This document shows, piece by piece, positions 30,748 to 39,240 of a stretch of DNA of 64,000 nt. Source of the DNA: JBMOMT01 sp049324835 (GTDB taxonomy: Bacteria; Chloroflexota; Anaerolineae; CAYNKW01); NCBI GenBank assembly GCA_049324835.1, contig JBMOMT010000059.1:62001-126000 (forward strand), read 5' to 3'. Each line of letters opens with the position of its first letter. The first letter of the stretch is position 1. The notes beneath the pieces are model-generated. The model saw only the letters and a list, made by a program, of their open reading frames with translations. It did no database searches and was not told the DNA's origin. Both the position numbers and the translations under genes were made by a program.

Positions 30748-31625
30748 CGTCTCCCCCTTTCTGCCGCCGATCGGGCGGCTATGCGGAAATAGAGCACCGT
30801 GCCCAACAGCATAAAGGCCATCAGCACGAACGATACCGCCCCGCCGAAAGGCCAGTGGCGCACCGAGAGGAATTGTTGATGGATGAGGTTGCCGATCATC
30901 ATCGATTTCGCGCCGCCCAACAGATCCGGCGTGACGTAGGCCCCCAGCGAGGGGATAAAGACCAGGATCGAACCGGCCACGATGCCCGGCGCAGTGAGCG
31001 GCAGCACCACCCGCACAAAAGCCTTGACGCGGTTGGCGTACAGGTCTTGGGCCGCTTCGACGAGCGAGTAATCCAGGTGCTCGACGGCGGCGTAACAGGG
31101 CAGCACCATATCCGGCAGCCAGGCGTACACCAGCCCAACCACGATGGCGCCATCGGTGTACAACATGGGCAGCGGCTCGTGGATGATGCCCAGCGATTGC
31201 AGCGCCAGGTTGATCAACCCCTCGTTGCGCAGGATGAGGATCCAGGCGTAGGTGCGCACCAAAAAGTTGGTCCAAAAGGGCACCATCAGCAGCACCAGCA
31301 GCGTGTTGCGCGTGCGCGGCGGCCGGCGGGCGATGAAAAAGGCCAGCGGGTAACCCAGCAAAAAGCAGAAAAAGGTGGTCGCCAGGGCGATGTAGAACGA
31401 GCGGGCAAAGATGCGCAGGTAGAGGGGATCGAAAAAGCGCAAATAGTTCTCGATGTTCAACTCCCACACCACCCCGCCGTAGGTGCCGCGTCTGGCAAAA
31501 CTGATGGCAAAGACGATGAGCAGCGGGATGAGAAAAAAGACGATCAGCCAGAAGGCGCTGGGAAAGATGAGCAGCAAGACTTGCAGCCCCTGTTTTTCTC
31601 GAACGTGTTTGAGCAGTCGTTGCAT
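30744..31625 (-). CDS. potB: polyamine ABC transporter permease PotB
   Basis: The protein has 293 aa with six hydrophobic helices (the first at about residues 15-40, IFPSAFWLIVFFLIPLLIVFAISF). The EAA loop reads VEAAQDLYANRVKAFVRVVLPLTAPGIVAG. FIPSLGAYVTPDLLGG near the end is a PotB hallmark. ATG at 31625 follows the potA stop by 13 bp. A longer in-frame start at 31682 would overlap potA and is less likely. Confidence 0.92.
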   Translation of the reverse strand: MQRLLKHVREKQGLQVLLLIFPSAFWLIVFFLIPLLIVFAISFARRGTYGGVVWELNIENYLRFFDPLYLRIFARSFYIALATTFFCFLLGYPLAFFIARRPPRTRNTLLVLLMVPFWTNFLVRTYAWILILRNEGLINLALQSLGIIHEPLPMLYTDGAIVVGLVYAWLPDMVLPCYAAVEHLDYSLVEAAQDLYANRVKAFVRVVLPLTAPGIVAGSILVFIPSLGAYVTPDLLGGAKSMMIGNLIHQQFLSVRHWPFGGAVSFVLMAFMLLGTVLYFRIAARSAAERGRR

Positions 31626-31638
31626 GGCAGCCCTCCCA

Positions 31639-32733
31639 TCAATCGACCAGCACCAGCCCGCTCTCGGGCGGCCACTCGACAAAAACCTGCTCGCCGGCGT
31701 GAAACGGCACCTCCATCATCAGCGGCGTGAGGTTCTGCTCGCGCACCTTGACCCGTGTCTGTTCGGTGAGACGGACGATGTATTGGGTGTCGGTGCCGAT
31801 ATAGACCACGTTTTCCACGCTGCCGGTCAGGGTGTTCACTGCCCCCGGCGGACGCTCGCGGTGCAGGCGGATTTTCTCCGGGCGGACGGCCAGGGTGACG
31901 GCCTGCCCCTGGTCGCAGCGGTGCCGCCGGGTCACCTGTACCGGCAGGCTGCCATCTACCACCACGGTGATGGTATCCGGGGCGATGCCGCGCACTTCGC
32001 CTTCCAAAAAGTTGCTCTCGCCGATGAAATCGGCCACAAAGCGGCAATTGGGCTGCTCGTAAATCTCGGTGGGTGTGCCCACCTGCAGCACCTTGCCGCC
32101 GTTCATGACGGCGATGCGATCCGACATGGTGAGGGCCTCTTCCTGGTCGTGAGTGACGTAGACAAAAGTGATGCCCACCTGATTCTGCAGGTTCTTCAGC
32201 TCGATCTGCATCTCTTTGCGCAGTTTGAGGTCCAGCGCGCCCAGCGGCTCGTCGAGCAGCAGCACCGAGGGCCGGTTGACCAGCGCCCGGGCCAGGGCCA
32301 CCCGCTGCTGCTGGCCGCCGGAGAGTTGATCCGGCTTGCGGTTGCCCAAACCGGCCAGGCGCACCATCTCCAGAGCCTCCTCCACCCGCTGCTGGATATC
32401 TCCTTTGGGCACTTTTTTCATCTCCAGGCCAAAGGCGACATTTTTGGCCACGGTCATGTGTGGAAAGAGGGCGTAACTCTGAAAGACCATGTTGGTGTTG
32501 CGCTGAAAGGGTGGCGTCAGGCCCATGGGTACACCCTGGATGAAAATCTCACCTTCGGTGGGCGTTTCAAAACCGGCGATCATACGCAACGTGGTGGTCT
32601 TGCCACAGCCCGATGGCCCCAGCATGGCAAAGAACTCGCCGTTTTTGATGCTGAGCGATACATCATCTACGGCCAAAACCTCGCCAAACTGTTTGGTCAC
32701 GCGGCTCACTTGAACGGCCACTTTTTCGGTCAT
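31639..32733 (-). CDS. potA: polyamine ABC transporter ATP-binding protein PotA
   Basis: The protein has 364 aa. Walker A GPSGCGKTT, Q-loop VFQSYALFPHM, signature LSGGQQQRVALARAL, Walker B LLLDEPLGALD and H-loop THDQEEAL are all intact, followed by the TOBE domain (about 240-364). GGAGGAG lies directly before the ATG. It powers polyamine import with potBCD. Upstream at 32734-32936 I see no gene; the aminotransferase gene ends 203 bp upstream, so potA may have its own promoter or be read from the Lrp operon. Confidence 0.94.
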   Translation of the reverse strand: MTEKVAVQVSRVTKQFGEVLAVDDVSLSIKNGEFFAMLGPSGCGKTTTLRMIAGFETPTEGEIFIQGVPMGLTPPFQRNTNMVFQSYALFPHMTVAKNVAFGLEMKKVPKGDIQQRVEEALEMVRLAGLGNRKPDQLSGGQQQRVALARALVNRPSVLLLDEPLGALDLKLRKEMQIELKNLQNQVGITFVYVTHDQEEALTMSDRIAVMNGGKVLQVGTPTEIYEQPNCRFVADFIGESNFLEGEVRGIAPDTITVVVDGSLPVQVTRRHRCDQGQAVTLAVRPEKIRLHRERPPGAVNTLTGSVENVVYIGTDTQYIVRLTEQTRVKVREQNLTPLMMEVPFHAGEQVFVEWPPESGLVLVD

Positions 32734-32936
32734 AGCTCCTCCGATCGCAGGCAGGATGGCCGAGGCCAAAGTTATACCCGTCCGGCGCCCCTCTCGGCTT
32801 TTCGAGACAGGCCCAGAACACAATGTCCACCAGACTCACAACCGGTGGCAAGGCGAACAGCGATTCAAGGCCCACTCACCCAACAGCCCCAACAGGCCGC
32901 CGATGAACCGTCAGCGGCTGCCTTGTGGGTCTGGGT

Positions 32937-34286
32937 TCACTTGCCTTCCGAGCCTTCGCCGGCGCCGTGCCCCCACAGGCCTTTCACCTGCCGCACGGCG
33001 TCCTCGAAATAGTTGAGGGTATCCTCCACGTCTTTTTCGGACAGGGCGGCGCACAAGAACCACGGCTCACGACCGTCCGGATCGGGCACGGCGCCGTTGT
33101 GCACCAGGTGCATCATGATCTCTTCGTAGAGGGCCGTATCGGTCTTGGCCCAGGTGCGATAGTCGGTGGGTTTGTCCTCGCCAAAAGAGATACCAAACAT
33201 CGTCGGCACGCCCAGGAACTGATGCGGCAGATCGGCGTCGGTGAGAATGCCGTGAATGCCTTTCATCAACGCTTTGCCGCGCGCCTCGATCGTTTTGAGG
33301 GCCTCACCCTGGGCCAGGATCGCCAGCGTGGCGTCGGCGGCGGCGGTGCCCACCACGTTGCCGGCGTAGGTGCCGCCGTGGGCGGTGCGGCCCGGCCCCA
33401 GGCTGCTCATCACTTTTTTGTTGCCGCCGATGACGGCGATGGGAAAGCCGTTGCCCAGCGCCTTGGCGTAGGTCACCAGATCGGCATGCACGCCAAAAAA
33501 CTCTTGCGCGCCGCCCGGCGCGATGCGAAAGCCGGTTTTGACTTCGTCGCCGATCATGACGATGCCATACTCGTCACACAGCTTGCGGATCAGCTCCAGC
33601 CAGCCGGGCTCGGGCATGATGCCGCCCATGTTGCCCATGATCGGCTCGACGATGATGGCCGCCACGTCGCCCCAGTGCGATTTGACTGTGCGTTCCAGCA
33701 CCTCGAAATCGTTGTACGGCAGGGTGAGCACCAGATCGCGGATGGCCCGGGGGATGCCCGACGAAGATTGCACCGGGATCGGGCTGCGCCGGTGGCCCAT
33801 GCCGCTGACGGGTGTCGAGGCGGTGGAAAAGAGCATGTAATCGTACATGCCGTGATACTGGCCCTCGAATTTGATGATTTTCTCGCGGCCAGTGTGGGAG
33901 CGGGCGATACGCAGGGCGTGCATGGTAGCCTCGGCGCCCGAGTTGGCGTAACGCACCATGTCGATGCCGGGGCACATGCTGACGATCCGCTCGGCGACTC
34001 GAACCTCTAGCTCGTGGGTGAAGGCAAAAATCGTGCCGCTCTGGATGGCTTCGGCCACCCGCTGCACGATGGTCGGGTGGCCATGGCCCAGGATGACCGG
34101 GCCGAAACCCAGCCGGTAATCGATGTAGCGGTTGCCGTCAAAGTCCCAGATGTAGGCCCCCTGGGCGCGGGCCACGCCGATGTCCTCCCCTTCACCCCAG
34201 TAGCGAAAGTTGGACGAAACGCCAAAGGGCATCAGTTGGCGGGCGTGTTCGAAAAAGGCTTGCGTTTTCTCTGTGCTGCGGTTCAT
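32937..34286 (-). CDS. class III aminotransferase (glutamate-1-semialdehyde mutase-like)
   Basis: The protein has 449 aa. IWDFDGNRYIDYRLGFGPVILGHGHP, RYANSGAEATMHALRIAR, GIVMIGDEVKTGFR and TYAKALGNGFPIAVIGG (PLP lysine) fit the aspartate aminotransferase-III branch close to glutamate-1-semialdehyde aminomutase. Being next to aldehyde dehydrogenase and potABCD, it could transaminate putrescine or another diamine rather than make 5-aminolevulinate; no other heme genes are adjacent. GGAGAACAC precedes the ATG. The ALDH gene is 48 bp upstream on the same strand. Confidence 0.85.
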   Translation of the reverse strand: MNRSTEKTQAFFEHARQLMPFGVSSNFRYWGEGEDIGVARAQGAYIWDFDGNRYIDYRLGFGPVILGHGHPTIVQRVAEAIQSGTIFAFTHELEVRVAERIVSMCPGIDMVRYANSGAEATMHALRIARSHTGREKIIKFEGQYHGMYDYMLFSTASTPVSGMGHRRSPIPVQSSSGIPRAIRDLVLTLPYNDFEVLERTVKSHWGDVAAIIVEPIMGNMGGIMPEPGWLELIRKLCDEYGIVMIGDEVKTGFRIAPGGAQEFFGVHADLVTYAKALGNGFPIAVIGGNKKVMSSLGPGRTAHGGTYAGNVVGTAAADATLAILAQGEALKTIEARGKALMKGIHGILTDADLPHQFLGVPTMFGISFGEDKPTDYRTWAKTDTALYEEIMMHLVHNGAVPDPDGREPWFLCAALSEKDVEDTLNYFEDAVRQVKGLWGHGAGEGSEGK

Positions 34287-34334
34287 GTGTTCTCCTTGTT
34301 GGTTGGTAGTGGAGTAACCGATTTACCAGGTGTT

Positions 34335-35789
34335 TCAGTAGGGATACCACCAGTCTTTGATACCCCCTTCGATATCCCAGTGGACGTGTTTGGTTTGCCA
34401 GAATTCCTCCAGGCCCTCCTCGCCCAGCTCGCGGCCCAGGCCGCTCATTTTCATGCCGCCAAATGGCCCGGCATAATTGTCGGTCAACGGGTCGTTGATC
34501 CAGATGGTGCCAGCCTGCACCTCTTCGTAGAAACGGCGCACCTTGCGGGCATCGTGGGTGTAGAGGCAGGCCCCCAGACCGTATTCGCTGTCGTTGGCCA
34601 GGGCGATGGCTTCATCAAAGGTGTGGTAGGCCATCACCGGAATGGTGGGGCCAAAGGTCTCTTCACGCATGATGCGCATCGAGTGGTTTACGTTCATCAG
34701 CACCGTGGGCTGGTAGAAAAAGCCGCGCTCGAAACCGGGGGGGCGGCGACCGCCCACCAGCACCCTGGCCCCCCTGGCCACAGCATCGGCGACGTGCGCT
34801 TCCACCTTGGCTCGTTCTGCGTCGCCGATCATCGGCCCCACGTCGGTGGCCGATTCGATGCCCGGCCCCAACCGAAGCTGGCTCACCCGCTCGGCCAGCG
34901 CCTCCACGAATTGGGCGTACATCGAGGCCGGCACGTAGACCCGCTCGGTGGAGGTGCACACCTGGCCGGTGTTGATCAGCGCGGCGTAGGCGATGGCTTC
35001 GACGGCTGCCTCCAACGGTGCGTCGTCGGCCACCACAAAGGGGTCTTTGCCGCCCAGCTCCAGGTGCAGTTTTTTCATCTGGCCGGCGGTGAGGCGGGCG
35101 ATGTGCTGGCCCACGGCGGTCGAACCGGTGAAGGCGATCACCGGCACGTCGGGATGGCCCACCAGGGCGTCGCCCACGGCGCTGCCCGGCCCGGTGATCA
35201 CGTTGATCACACCCGGCGGAAAATGGTCGAAAGCCAGCTCGATGGCGCGCAGGGTGGTGAGGGGAGTCAGGCTGGCGGGTTTGACCACCACGGTGTTGCC
35301 GGCGGCCAGCGCCGGGGCGATCTTCCAGATCAGCAGCAGGATGGGATAATTCCAGGGCACGATGCAGGCGGCCACGCCGTAAGGCTCTTTGAGCACCAGC
35401 GAGAGCTGCCCCACGCCGGGCGAGGGGAGCACCCGGCCCCGGATGTGGCGGCCCAGCTCGGCGTAATAGTCGAGGGTGTTGAGCGACCAGTCGATCTCTT
35501 CTACGTTCTCCGGCAGGGGCTTGCCCTCTTCCAGCGTCAGCAGGCGGGCCAGCTCGTCGAAATGGACCCGCATTTTGGCCGCGGCCTGGTGGAGCATGTT
35601 GGCCCGCTCCACGGCGGGGGTCTGTCGCCAGGCGGCAAAGGCGGCTTTGGCTGCCGCCACGGCCCGGGCCACGTCGGCGGGCGTGCCGGCGGGCACGGTA
35701 TCCAGCACCTCTTCGGTGGCCGGATCGGTGACCGCCATCACCTGGCCCGAGTCCGAGTCGACCCAGGCGCCATCGATCCACATTTTCAT
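34335..35789 (-). CDS. NAD(P)-dependent aldehyde dehydrogenase (aminoaldehyde type)
   Basis: The protein has 484 aa, typical of ALDH. CIVPWNYPILLLIWKIAPALAAGNTVVVKPA is the NAD-binding region, AFTGSTAVGQH the cofactor-loop motif, LHLELGGKDPFVV the catalytic Glu, and NTGQVCTSTERVYVP the catalytic Cys. The C-terminus GPFGGMKMSGLGRELGEEGLEEFWQTKHVHW is common in betaine/gamma-aminobutyraldehyde enzymes. With the neighbouring aminotransferase and the polyamine importer it would oxidise 4-aminobutanal to GABA. GGAGGGGAG lies upstream. It is 33 bp after the SMR gene. Confidence 0.9.
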   Translation of the reverse strand: MKMWIDGAWVDSDSGQVMAVTDPATEEVLDTVPAGTPADVARAVAAAKAAFAAWRQTPAVERANMLHQAAAKMRVHFDELARLLTLEEGKPLPENVEEIDWSLNTLDYYAELGRHIRGRVLPSPGVGQLSLVLKEPYGVAACIVPWNYPILLLIWKIAPALAAGNTVVVKPASLTPLTTLRAIELAFDHFPPGVINVITGPGSAVGDALVGHPDVPVIAFTGSTAVGQHIARLTAGQMKKLHLELGGKDPFVVADDAPLEAAVEAIAYAALINTGQVCTSTERVYVPASMYAQFVEALAERVSQLRLGPGIESATDVGPMIGDAERAKVEAHVADAVARGARVLVGGRRPPGFERGFFYQPTVLMNVNHSMRIMREETFGPTIPVMAYHTFDEAIALANDSEYGLGACLYTHDARKVRRFYEEVQAGTIWINDPLTDNYAGPFGGMKMSGLGRELGEEGLEEFWQTKHVHWDIEGGIKDWWYPY

Positions 35790-35822
35790 CGCTCCCCTCC
35801 CGTTTTCCTATTTACCACCGGC

Positions 35823-36152
35823 TTACTTGCCAAGAAGGATGATGCCGCCGATCACCAGCGTCAATCCGGCCAGGTGGCGCAGCGAGAGGGTCTCGCCAAA
35901 AAGCCACCAGCCGGCCAGGGCCAGCAGCACCGTGGCGATGCCCACCCACAGGGCAAAAATCACCGTCAGTTCGGCCCGTTTGAGCAGCACGGCAAACAGC
36001 AGCAGGGCCACGCCGTAGACGATCAATCCCAGCCCCAGGCCCTGCCAGCGATCCGTCTCGGCCCACCACTTGAAGGCCAGATCGCCCACAAGTTCCAACG
36101 AGGCGGCCAGCAGCAACAACCCCCATACCGTCCAGTCGATGGAACGGGCCAT
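35823..36152 (-). CDS. small multidrug resistance (SMR)-type transporter
   Basis: The protein has 109 aa with four helices. The first contains LLLLAASLELVGDLAFKWW, where the Glu matches the essential charged residue of EmrE-like exporters, and the last is LAGLTLVIGGIILLG. SMR proteins work as dimers exchanging a cationic or polar amine for protons. The location within an amine-oxidation operon suggests efflux or uptake of an amine, guanidine or quaternary compound. It starts 32 bp after the Lrp stop. Confidence 0.8.
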   Translation of the reverse strand: MARSIDWTVWGLLLLAASLELVGDLAFKWWAETDRWQGLGLGLIVYGVALLLFAVLLKRAELTVIFALWVGIATVLLALAGWWLFGETLSLRHLAGLTLVIGGIILLGK

Positions 36153-36184
36153 TCGTCGTTTACTCCCCGTCTTTGAGAGGCATG

Positions 36185-36649
36185 TCAGAAATAGGCCTCT
36201 TTGACGATTTCCAGATAGGTAAACGTTTCAGTGTTGCGGACGCCCTCGACGGCGCGGAGACGTTCGGTGAGGAATTCGAGCAGGTGGGCGTTGTTGCGGC
36301 AGATGACTTCTGCCAGGATGTCGTAGGTGCCGGTGGTGAGGACGAGATAGATGACTTCTTCAAAGGCGGCGATCTGCTGGCCGATCTCGCGCAGGCGGCT
36401 GCCGTCGACTCGCACGCCGATGAGGGCCATGGCGCTGTAGCCCATGAGCGTGGGGTTGGTGATGGGCACAACCTGCAGCACCCCGTCATCGACGAGCTGG
36501 AGGTAGCGCTGGCGCACCATGCCGGGCGAAACATCCAGCCGTTGGGCGATCTGGGCAAAGGGCATACGCCCGTCTTCTTTTAGGGCCATGATGATGTGGC
36601 GATCGATCGTGTCGAGGGGGCGTGCTTGGGGTGCGTCTTGCTTTTTCAT
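36185..36649 (-). CDS. Lrp/AsnC-family transcriptional regulator
   Basis: The protein has 154 aa, standard length. Residues about 12-60 form the HTH (LDTIDRHIIMALKEDGRMPFAQIAQRLDVSPGMVRQRYLQLVDDGVL). The remaining part is the RAM ligand-binding domain (VPITNPTLMGYSAMALIGVRV, EEVIYLVLTTGTYDILAEVICRN). The ATG at 36649 has GGGAGG seven bases upstream; the longer frame from 36679 begins in the leader. It heads the SMR-ALDH-aminotransferase operon and carries a palindromic operator in its own promoter, so it is probably autoregulated and senses an amino acid or amine. Confidence 0.9.
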   Translation of the reverse strand: MKKQDAPQARPLDTIDRHIIMALKEDGRMPFAQIAQRLDVSPGMVRQRYLQLVDDGVLQVVPITNPTLMGYSAMALIGVRVDGSRLREIGQQIAAFEEVIYLVLTTGTYDILAEVICRNNAHLLEFLTERLRAVEGVRNTETFTYLEIVKEAYF

Positions 36650-36694
36650 CGACCAGCCTCCCTTCGTTGGGGGAGCCATTCAGTAGACGCCGGC

Positions 36695-36743
36695 ATTATA
36701 ACACGAATCGTCACAGAGGTCAAGCCAACTGTGACGATTCGTG
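36695..36743 (-). promoter_or_regulatory. promoter with 15-bp inverted-repeat operator for the Lrp operon
   Basis: On the minus strand TTGACC (36723-36718), 17-bp spacer, TATAAT (36700-36695). Perfect 15-bp arms CACGAATCGTCACAG (36702-36716) and CTGTGACGATTCGTG (36729-36743) surround the -35 box; the first fills the spacer. This is a ready-made repressor site, most likely for the Lrp protein that it drives. Confidence 0.82.
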
Positions 36744-36796
36744 AGGAATCCCCCGTTTTTTGTGCGTTATTGTGATTTCTGCCCCTGGGTGCGGCG

Positions 36797-38644
36797 TTAC
36801 GCCAGCCCCAGCTCGACCAGCCTTTCTTCGACGGGCGCGCCGTTGCTGTCCCAGCCGCGCAGGTGATAGTAGACGGGCAGCATGGCCGCCAGGTCTGGCA
36901 GCACGCCGGCCGCGCTGCCGCTGGGACGCGGTTCGGTCAATAGTCGCTGGGGCAGGGTATCGTCGGCGGCAGTGACGCCCAGGCGCAGGTTGATGAGCCG
37001 CTTGATCTGAAAGAGGCGGTCGCCGATGCGCAACAGTTCGTCCGTCGTCCAGTTCCAGCCCAGAGCGCGCCTGACCAGCCCGGCGGTGATTTCCGGCCCC
37101 ACTTTGCCCTTGGCGATGAATTTGCACAGGCCCAGCGGATTGTACACGCTCATGTAATTCTGCCAGTCGTAGGCCAATTGGGCCTGCTGCGGCGACGAAT
37201 CGAAACGATCCAGCACTTCCGGGTAGCCCATATCCGGAAAGACGACGCCGTAGCCGTTCCAGTAGCTCAGGCTCTCCAGATGACAGGCCCCCCGCGCGGC
37301 AGTGGCATAGTTGAGACCGATGCTGACGAAACCGCGCGGGTCGTGGTAGGGCAGCTCCATACCCTTGACGTGGAGCGCAAAAGCCTCGCTGCCCTGGCCC
37401 AGCTTTTCTGCGGCCGCCCGCACGCCATCGGCCAGCAGGTCGCCCAGGCCCTGGCGGCGGGTGATCTTTTCCACCAGGGCGACGATGGCCGGAGCGTTGC
37501 CCCAGCTCAGGTCGAGGCCATCGGTCTGCGCCGGGGTGAGCAGGCCCTTTTCGTAGGCCTCCATGGCAAAGGCGATGACGTTGGAGGTCGAGATGGTATC
37601 CAGGCTGTAGGCGTTGCACAGTTCGTTGATTTTGGCGATGCTGTTCAGATCGTCGTTGAGCAGGTTGCCGCCAAAGCCGGCCAGGGTTTCGTATTCCGGG
37701 CCGTGAGAGCGGACGCCGGCATAGGGGCCGTCGGTGATTGCCACCTCTTTGCCGCAGCCGATGGGGCAGGAAAAGCAGTGGGTGTGCCGCACCCAGATGG
37801 TCTCGCTGATCTGTTGGCCGCCGATGCGCGCTGCGCCTTCCCAGTTGCCCAGCCGCCAGTTAGAGAGGGCCAGATCGCCGTACTGCTCGGTGGCGGCCAC
37901 GCCGCCGGCCGTGCCGAACTGGCTCATGCTGATCGTGTTCTCTTTGATGCCGGCGTTGGTTTGGCGCACAAACTCGCGCAAGGCCGGCAGATCGTGGTAT
38001 TGCGGCTTTTCGCGGCCGCACACGGCGATGGCCTTGAGGTTCTTGGCGCCCATCAGGCAGCCCATGCCGCCCCGACCGGCCAGCCGCTCGTGGCCCCGCT
38101 CGCCGGCGGTGATGCCGGCGAAACGCACGCCGTTTTCGCCCGCCGGCCCGATGCCCGCCACCTGGGCTTTGGGGTCTGTCTCGGCGCGCAGCAAATCGCA
38201 AGTTTCAAAGTGGTCTTTGCCCCACAGGCGCCCGGCAGAACGGATGTCGATGATTCCCTCGCGGCCATCGATCCAGAGGTAAACCGGTCTTTCGGCCCGA
38301 CCGGTCAGCACCAGCCCATCGTAACCGGCAAAGCGCAGCTCGGCCCCCCAATGGCCGCCCATGTTGGCTTCGTTCCAGATGCCGGTGAGCGGCGAGCGCC
38401 CGCACCAGGAGGTGCGGCAGCCGGTGGGCGCAAATGTGCCGGTGAGCAGCCCATTAAAAGCGTAAAGCGGGCTGGCCGGCTCCAGCGGATCGAGGGCGGG
38501 GTCCATTTCGTCGTAGTAGAGCCTGGCGGCCAGGCCGCTGCCCAAAAGATAGTTGCGGGCCATTTCGTCGGCGATGGCTTCCTCTTGCCAGCGGCCCGTG
38601 GTCAGATCGATGCGTAATATTTTGCCTGCGTAAACCAGCGGCAT
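36797..38644 (-). CDS. aldehyde:ferredoxin oxidoreductase 2 (tungsten enzyme)
   Basis: The protein has 615 aa. AGKILRIDLTTGRW opens the pterin-binding domain; GRSPLTGIWNEANMGGHWGAELRFAGYDGLVLTG and GRGGMGCLMGAKNLKAIAV are typical. The [4Fe-4S] cluster ligands are CFSCPIGCGKEV plus the late Cys in PLGLCKF. It differs from AOR1 through the whole length, so it is an old paralogue with another substrate range. A glutaredoxin-like selenoprotein, a MoaD-like protein and a Rossmann protein are encoded upstream on the same strand, perhaps as one operon. The gap to the Lrp operon promoter downstream is 53 bp. Confidence 0.92.
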   Translation of the reverse strand: MPLVYAGKILRIDLTTGRWQEEAIADEMARNYLLGSGLAARLYYDEMDPALDPLEPASPLYAFNGLLTGTFAPTGCRTSWCGRSPLTGIWNEANMGGHWGAELRFAGYDGLVLTGRAERPVYLWIDGREGIIDIRSAGRLWGKDHFETCDLLRAETDPKAQVAGIGPAGENGVRFAGITAGERGHERLAGRGGMGCLMGAKNLKAIAVCGREKPQYHDLPALREFVRQTNAGIKENTISMSQFGTAGGVAATEQYGDLALSNWRLGNWEGAARIGGQQISETIWVRHTHCFSCPIGCGKEVAITDGPYAGVRSHGPEYETLAGFGGNLLNDDLNSIAKINELCNAYSLDTISTSNVIAFAMEAYEKGLLTPAQTDGLDLSWGNAPAIVALVEKITRRQGLGDLLADGVRAAAEKLGQGSEAFALHVKGMELPYHDPRGFVSIGLNYATAARGACHLESLSYWNGYGVVFPDMGYPEVLDRFDSSPQQAQLAYDWQNYMSVYNPLGLCKFIAKGKVGPEITAGLVRRALGWNWTTDELLRIGDRLFQIKRLINLRLGVTAADDTLPQRLLTEPRPSGSAAGVLPDLAAMLPVYYHLRGWDSNGAPVEERLVELGLA

Positions 38645-38665
38645 AGGGATCTCCTCTCAGATTTT

Positions 38666-39190
38666 TTATACCTGCACGATGACGCGCATTTCACGCCCGT
38701 TTCGGTTCAGGGTGAGGCTCAGCCGGTCGCCAGGATGGTGAGCGGCCAGCACGGCGTGCACGTCGGCGGCGGTGTGGATGGGACGGCTGCCCAGTTCGAC
38801 GATGACATCGCCCTGGCGCAGGCCGGCCTGCTCGGCGGGGGAGCCCGGGGCGATGCGGCCCACGAAAGCGCCGGTAGTCGATCCGCTGCCCTGTTTTCGG
38901 GCGATGGCGGCAGCGTCGGCGATGCTGATACCCAGTTTGGACCGGGGGGCTTGCTGCTGGCCCAGCAGGGCGTTCAGGCGGCGCTGATCGTAACCGACAA
39001 CGGCCTGGCCGTCGATGACGGTCACCGGCACGCCGCGCTGCCTGGAGACCTGTACCATCTCTTGGGCCGCCGCCGGATCGACGGCGACATCTTTTTCGAT
39101 GAAGGGAATGCCCCGGCGTGAAAGAAACTCTTTCACCTGGTAACAATAGGGTCAGGTGGGTGTGGTGTAGACGGTAACGCTGGTTGGCAT
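38666..39190 (-). CDS. glutaredoxin-PDZ fusion protein, predicted selenoprotein (Sec13 at UGA 39152-39154)
   Basis: The true frame begins at ATG 39190 and gives MPTSVTVYTTPT-U-PYC, a thioredoxin-fold glutaredoxin with UPYC where relatives have CPYC. Residues 1-80 follow the NrdH/glutaredoxin pattern (RRGIPFIEKDVAVD, RGVPVTVIDGQAVVGYD). Residues about 90-174 are a PDZ domain (GAFVGRIAPGSPAEQAGLRQGDVIVELG). The UGA replaces the attacking cysteine. The conventional GTG start at 39136 would cut off the active site. A hairpin 23 nt after the UGA fits a SECIS. It lies 21 bp before AOR2. Total 174 residues including Sec. Confidence 0.82.
39118..39136 (-). promoter_or_regulatory. predicted bacterial SECIS element 2
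   Basis: GUGAAAGA (39136-39129) pairs perfectly with UCUUUCAC (39125-39118) around a GUU loop. The loop starts 23 nt after the UGA, within the 16-37 nt allowed, and begins with G. Stem length and loop type match SECIS element 1. Confidence 0.72.
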
Positions 39191-39240
39191 TTTTCTCTCC
39201 GTACGAGTCAGTCTTTTCCAGTAGGTTTCACAGCAATCCG

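Noticed and set aside
29911..31467. 518-codon frame beginning inside potB
   Set aside because: The first 240 codons are Arg/His-rich antisense-like sequence out of frame with potB; only the part from 30747 is PotC.
39136..39190. Sequencing error or nonsense mutation in the glutaredoxin
   Set aside because: A single chance stop at the catalytic Cys codon in two unrelated redox genes, each with a correctly spaced hairpin, is much less likely than Sec. It cannot be excluded without the Sec machinery genes.
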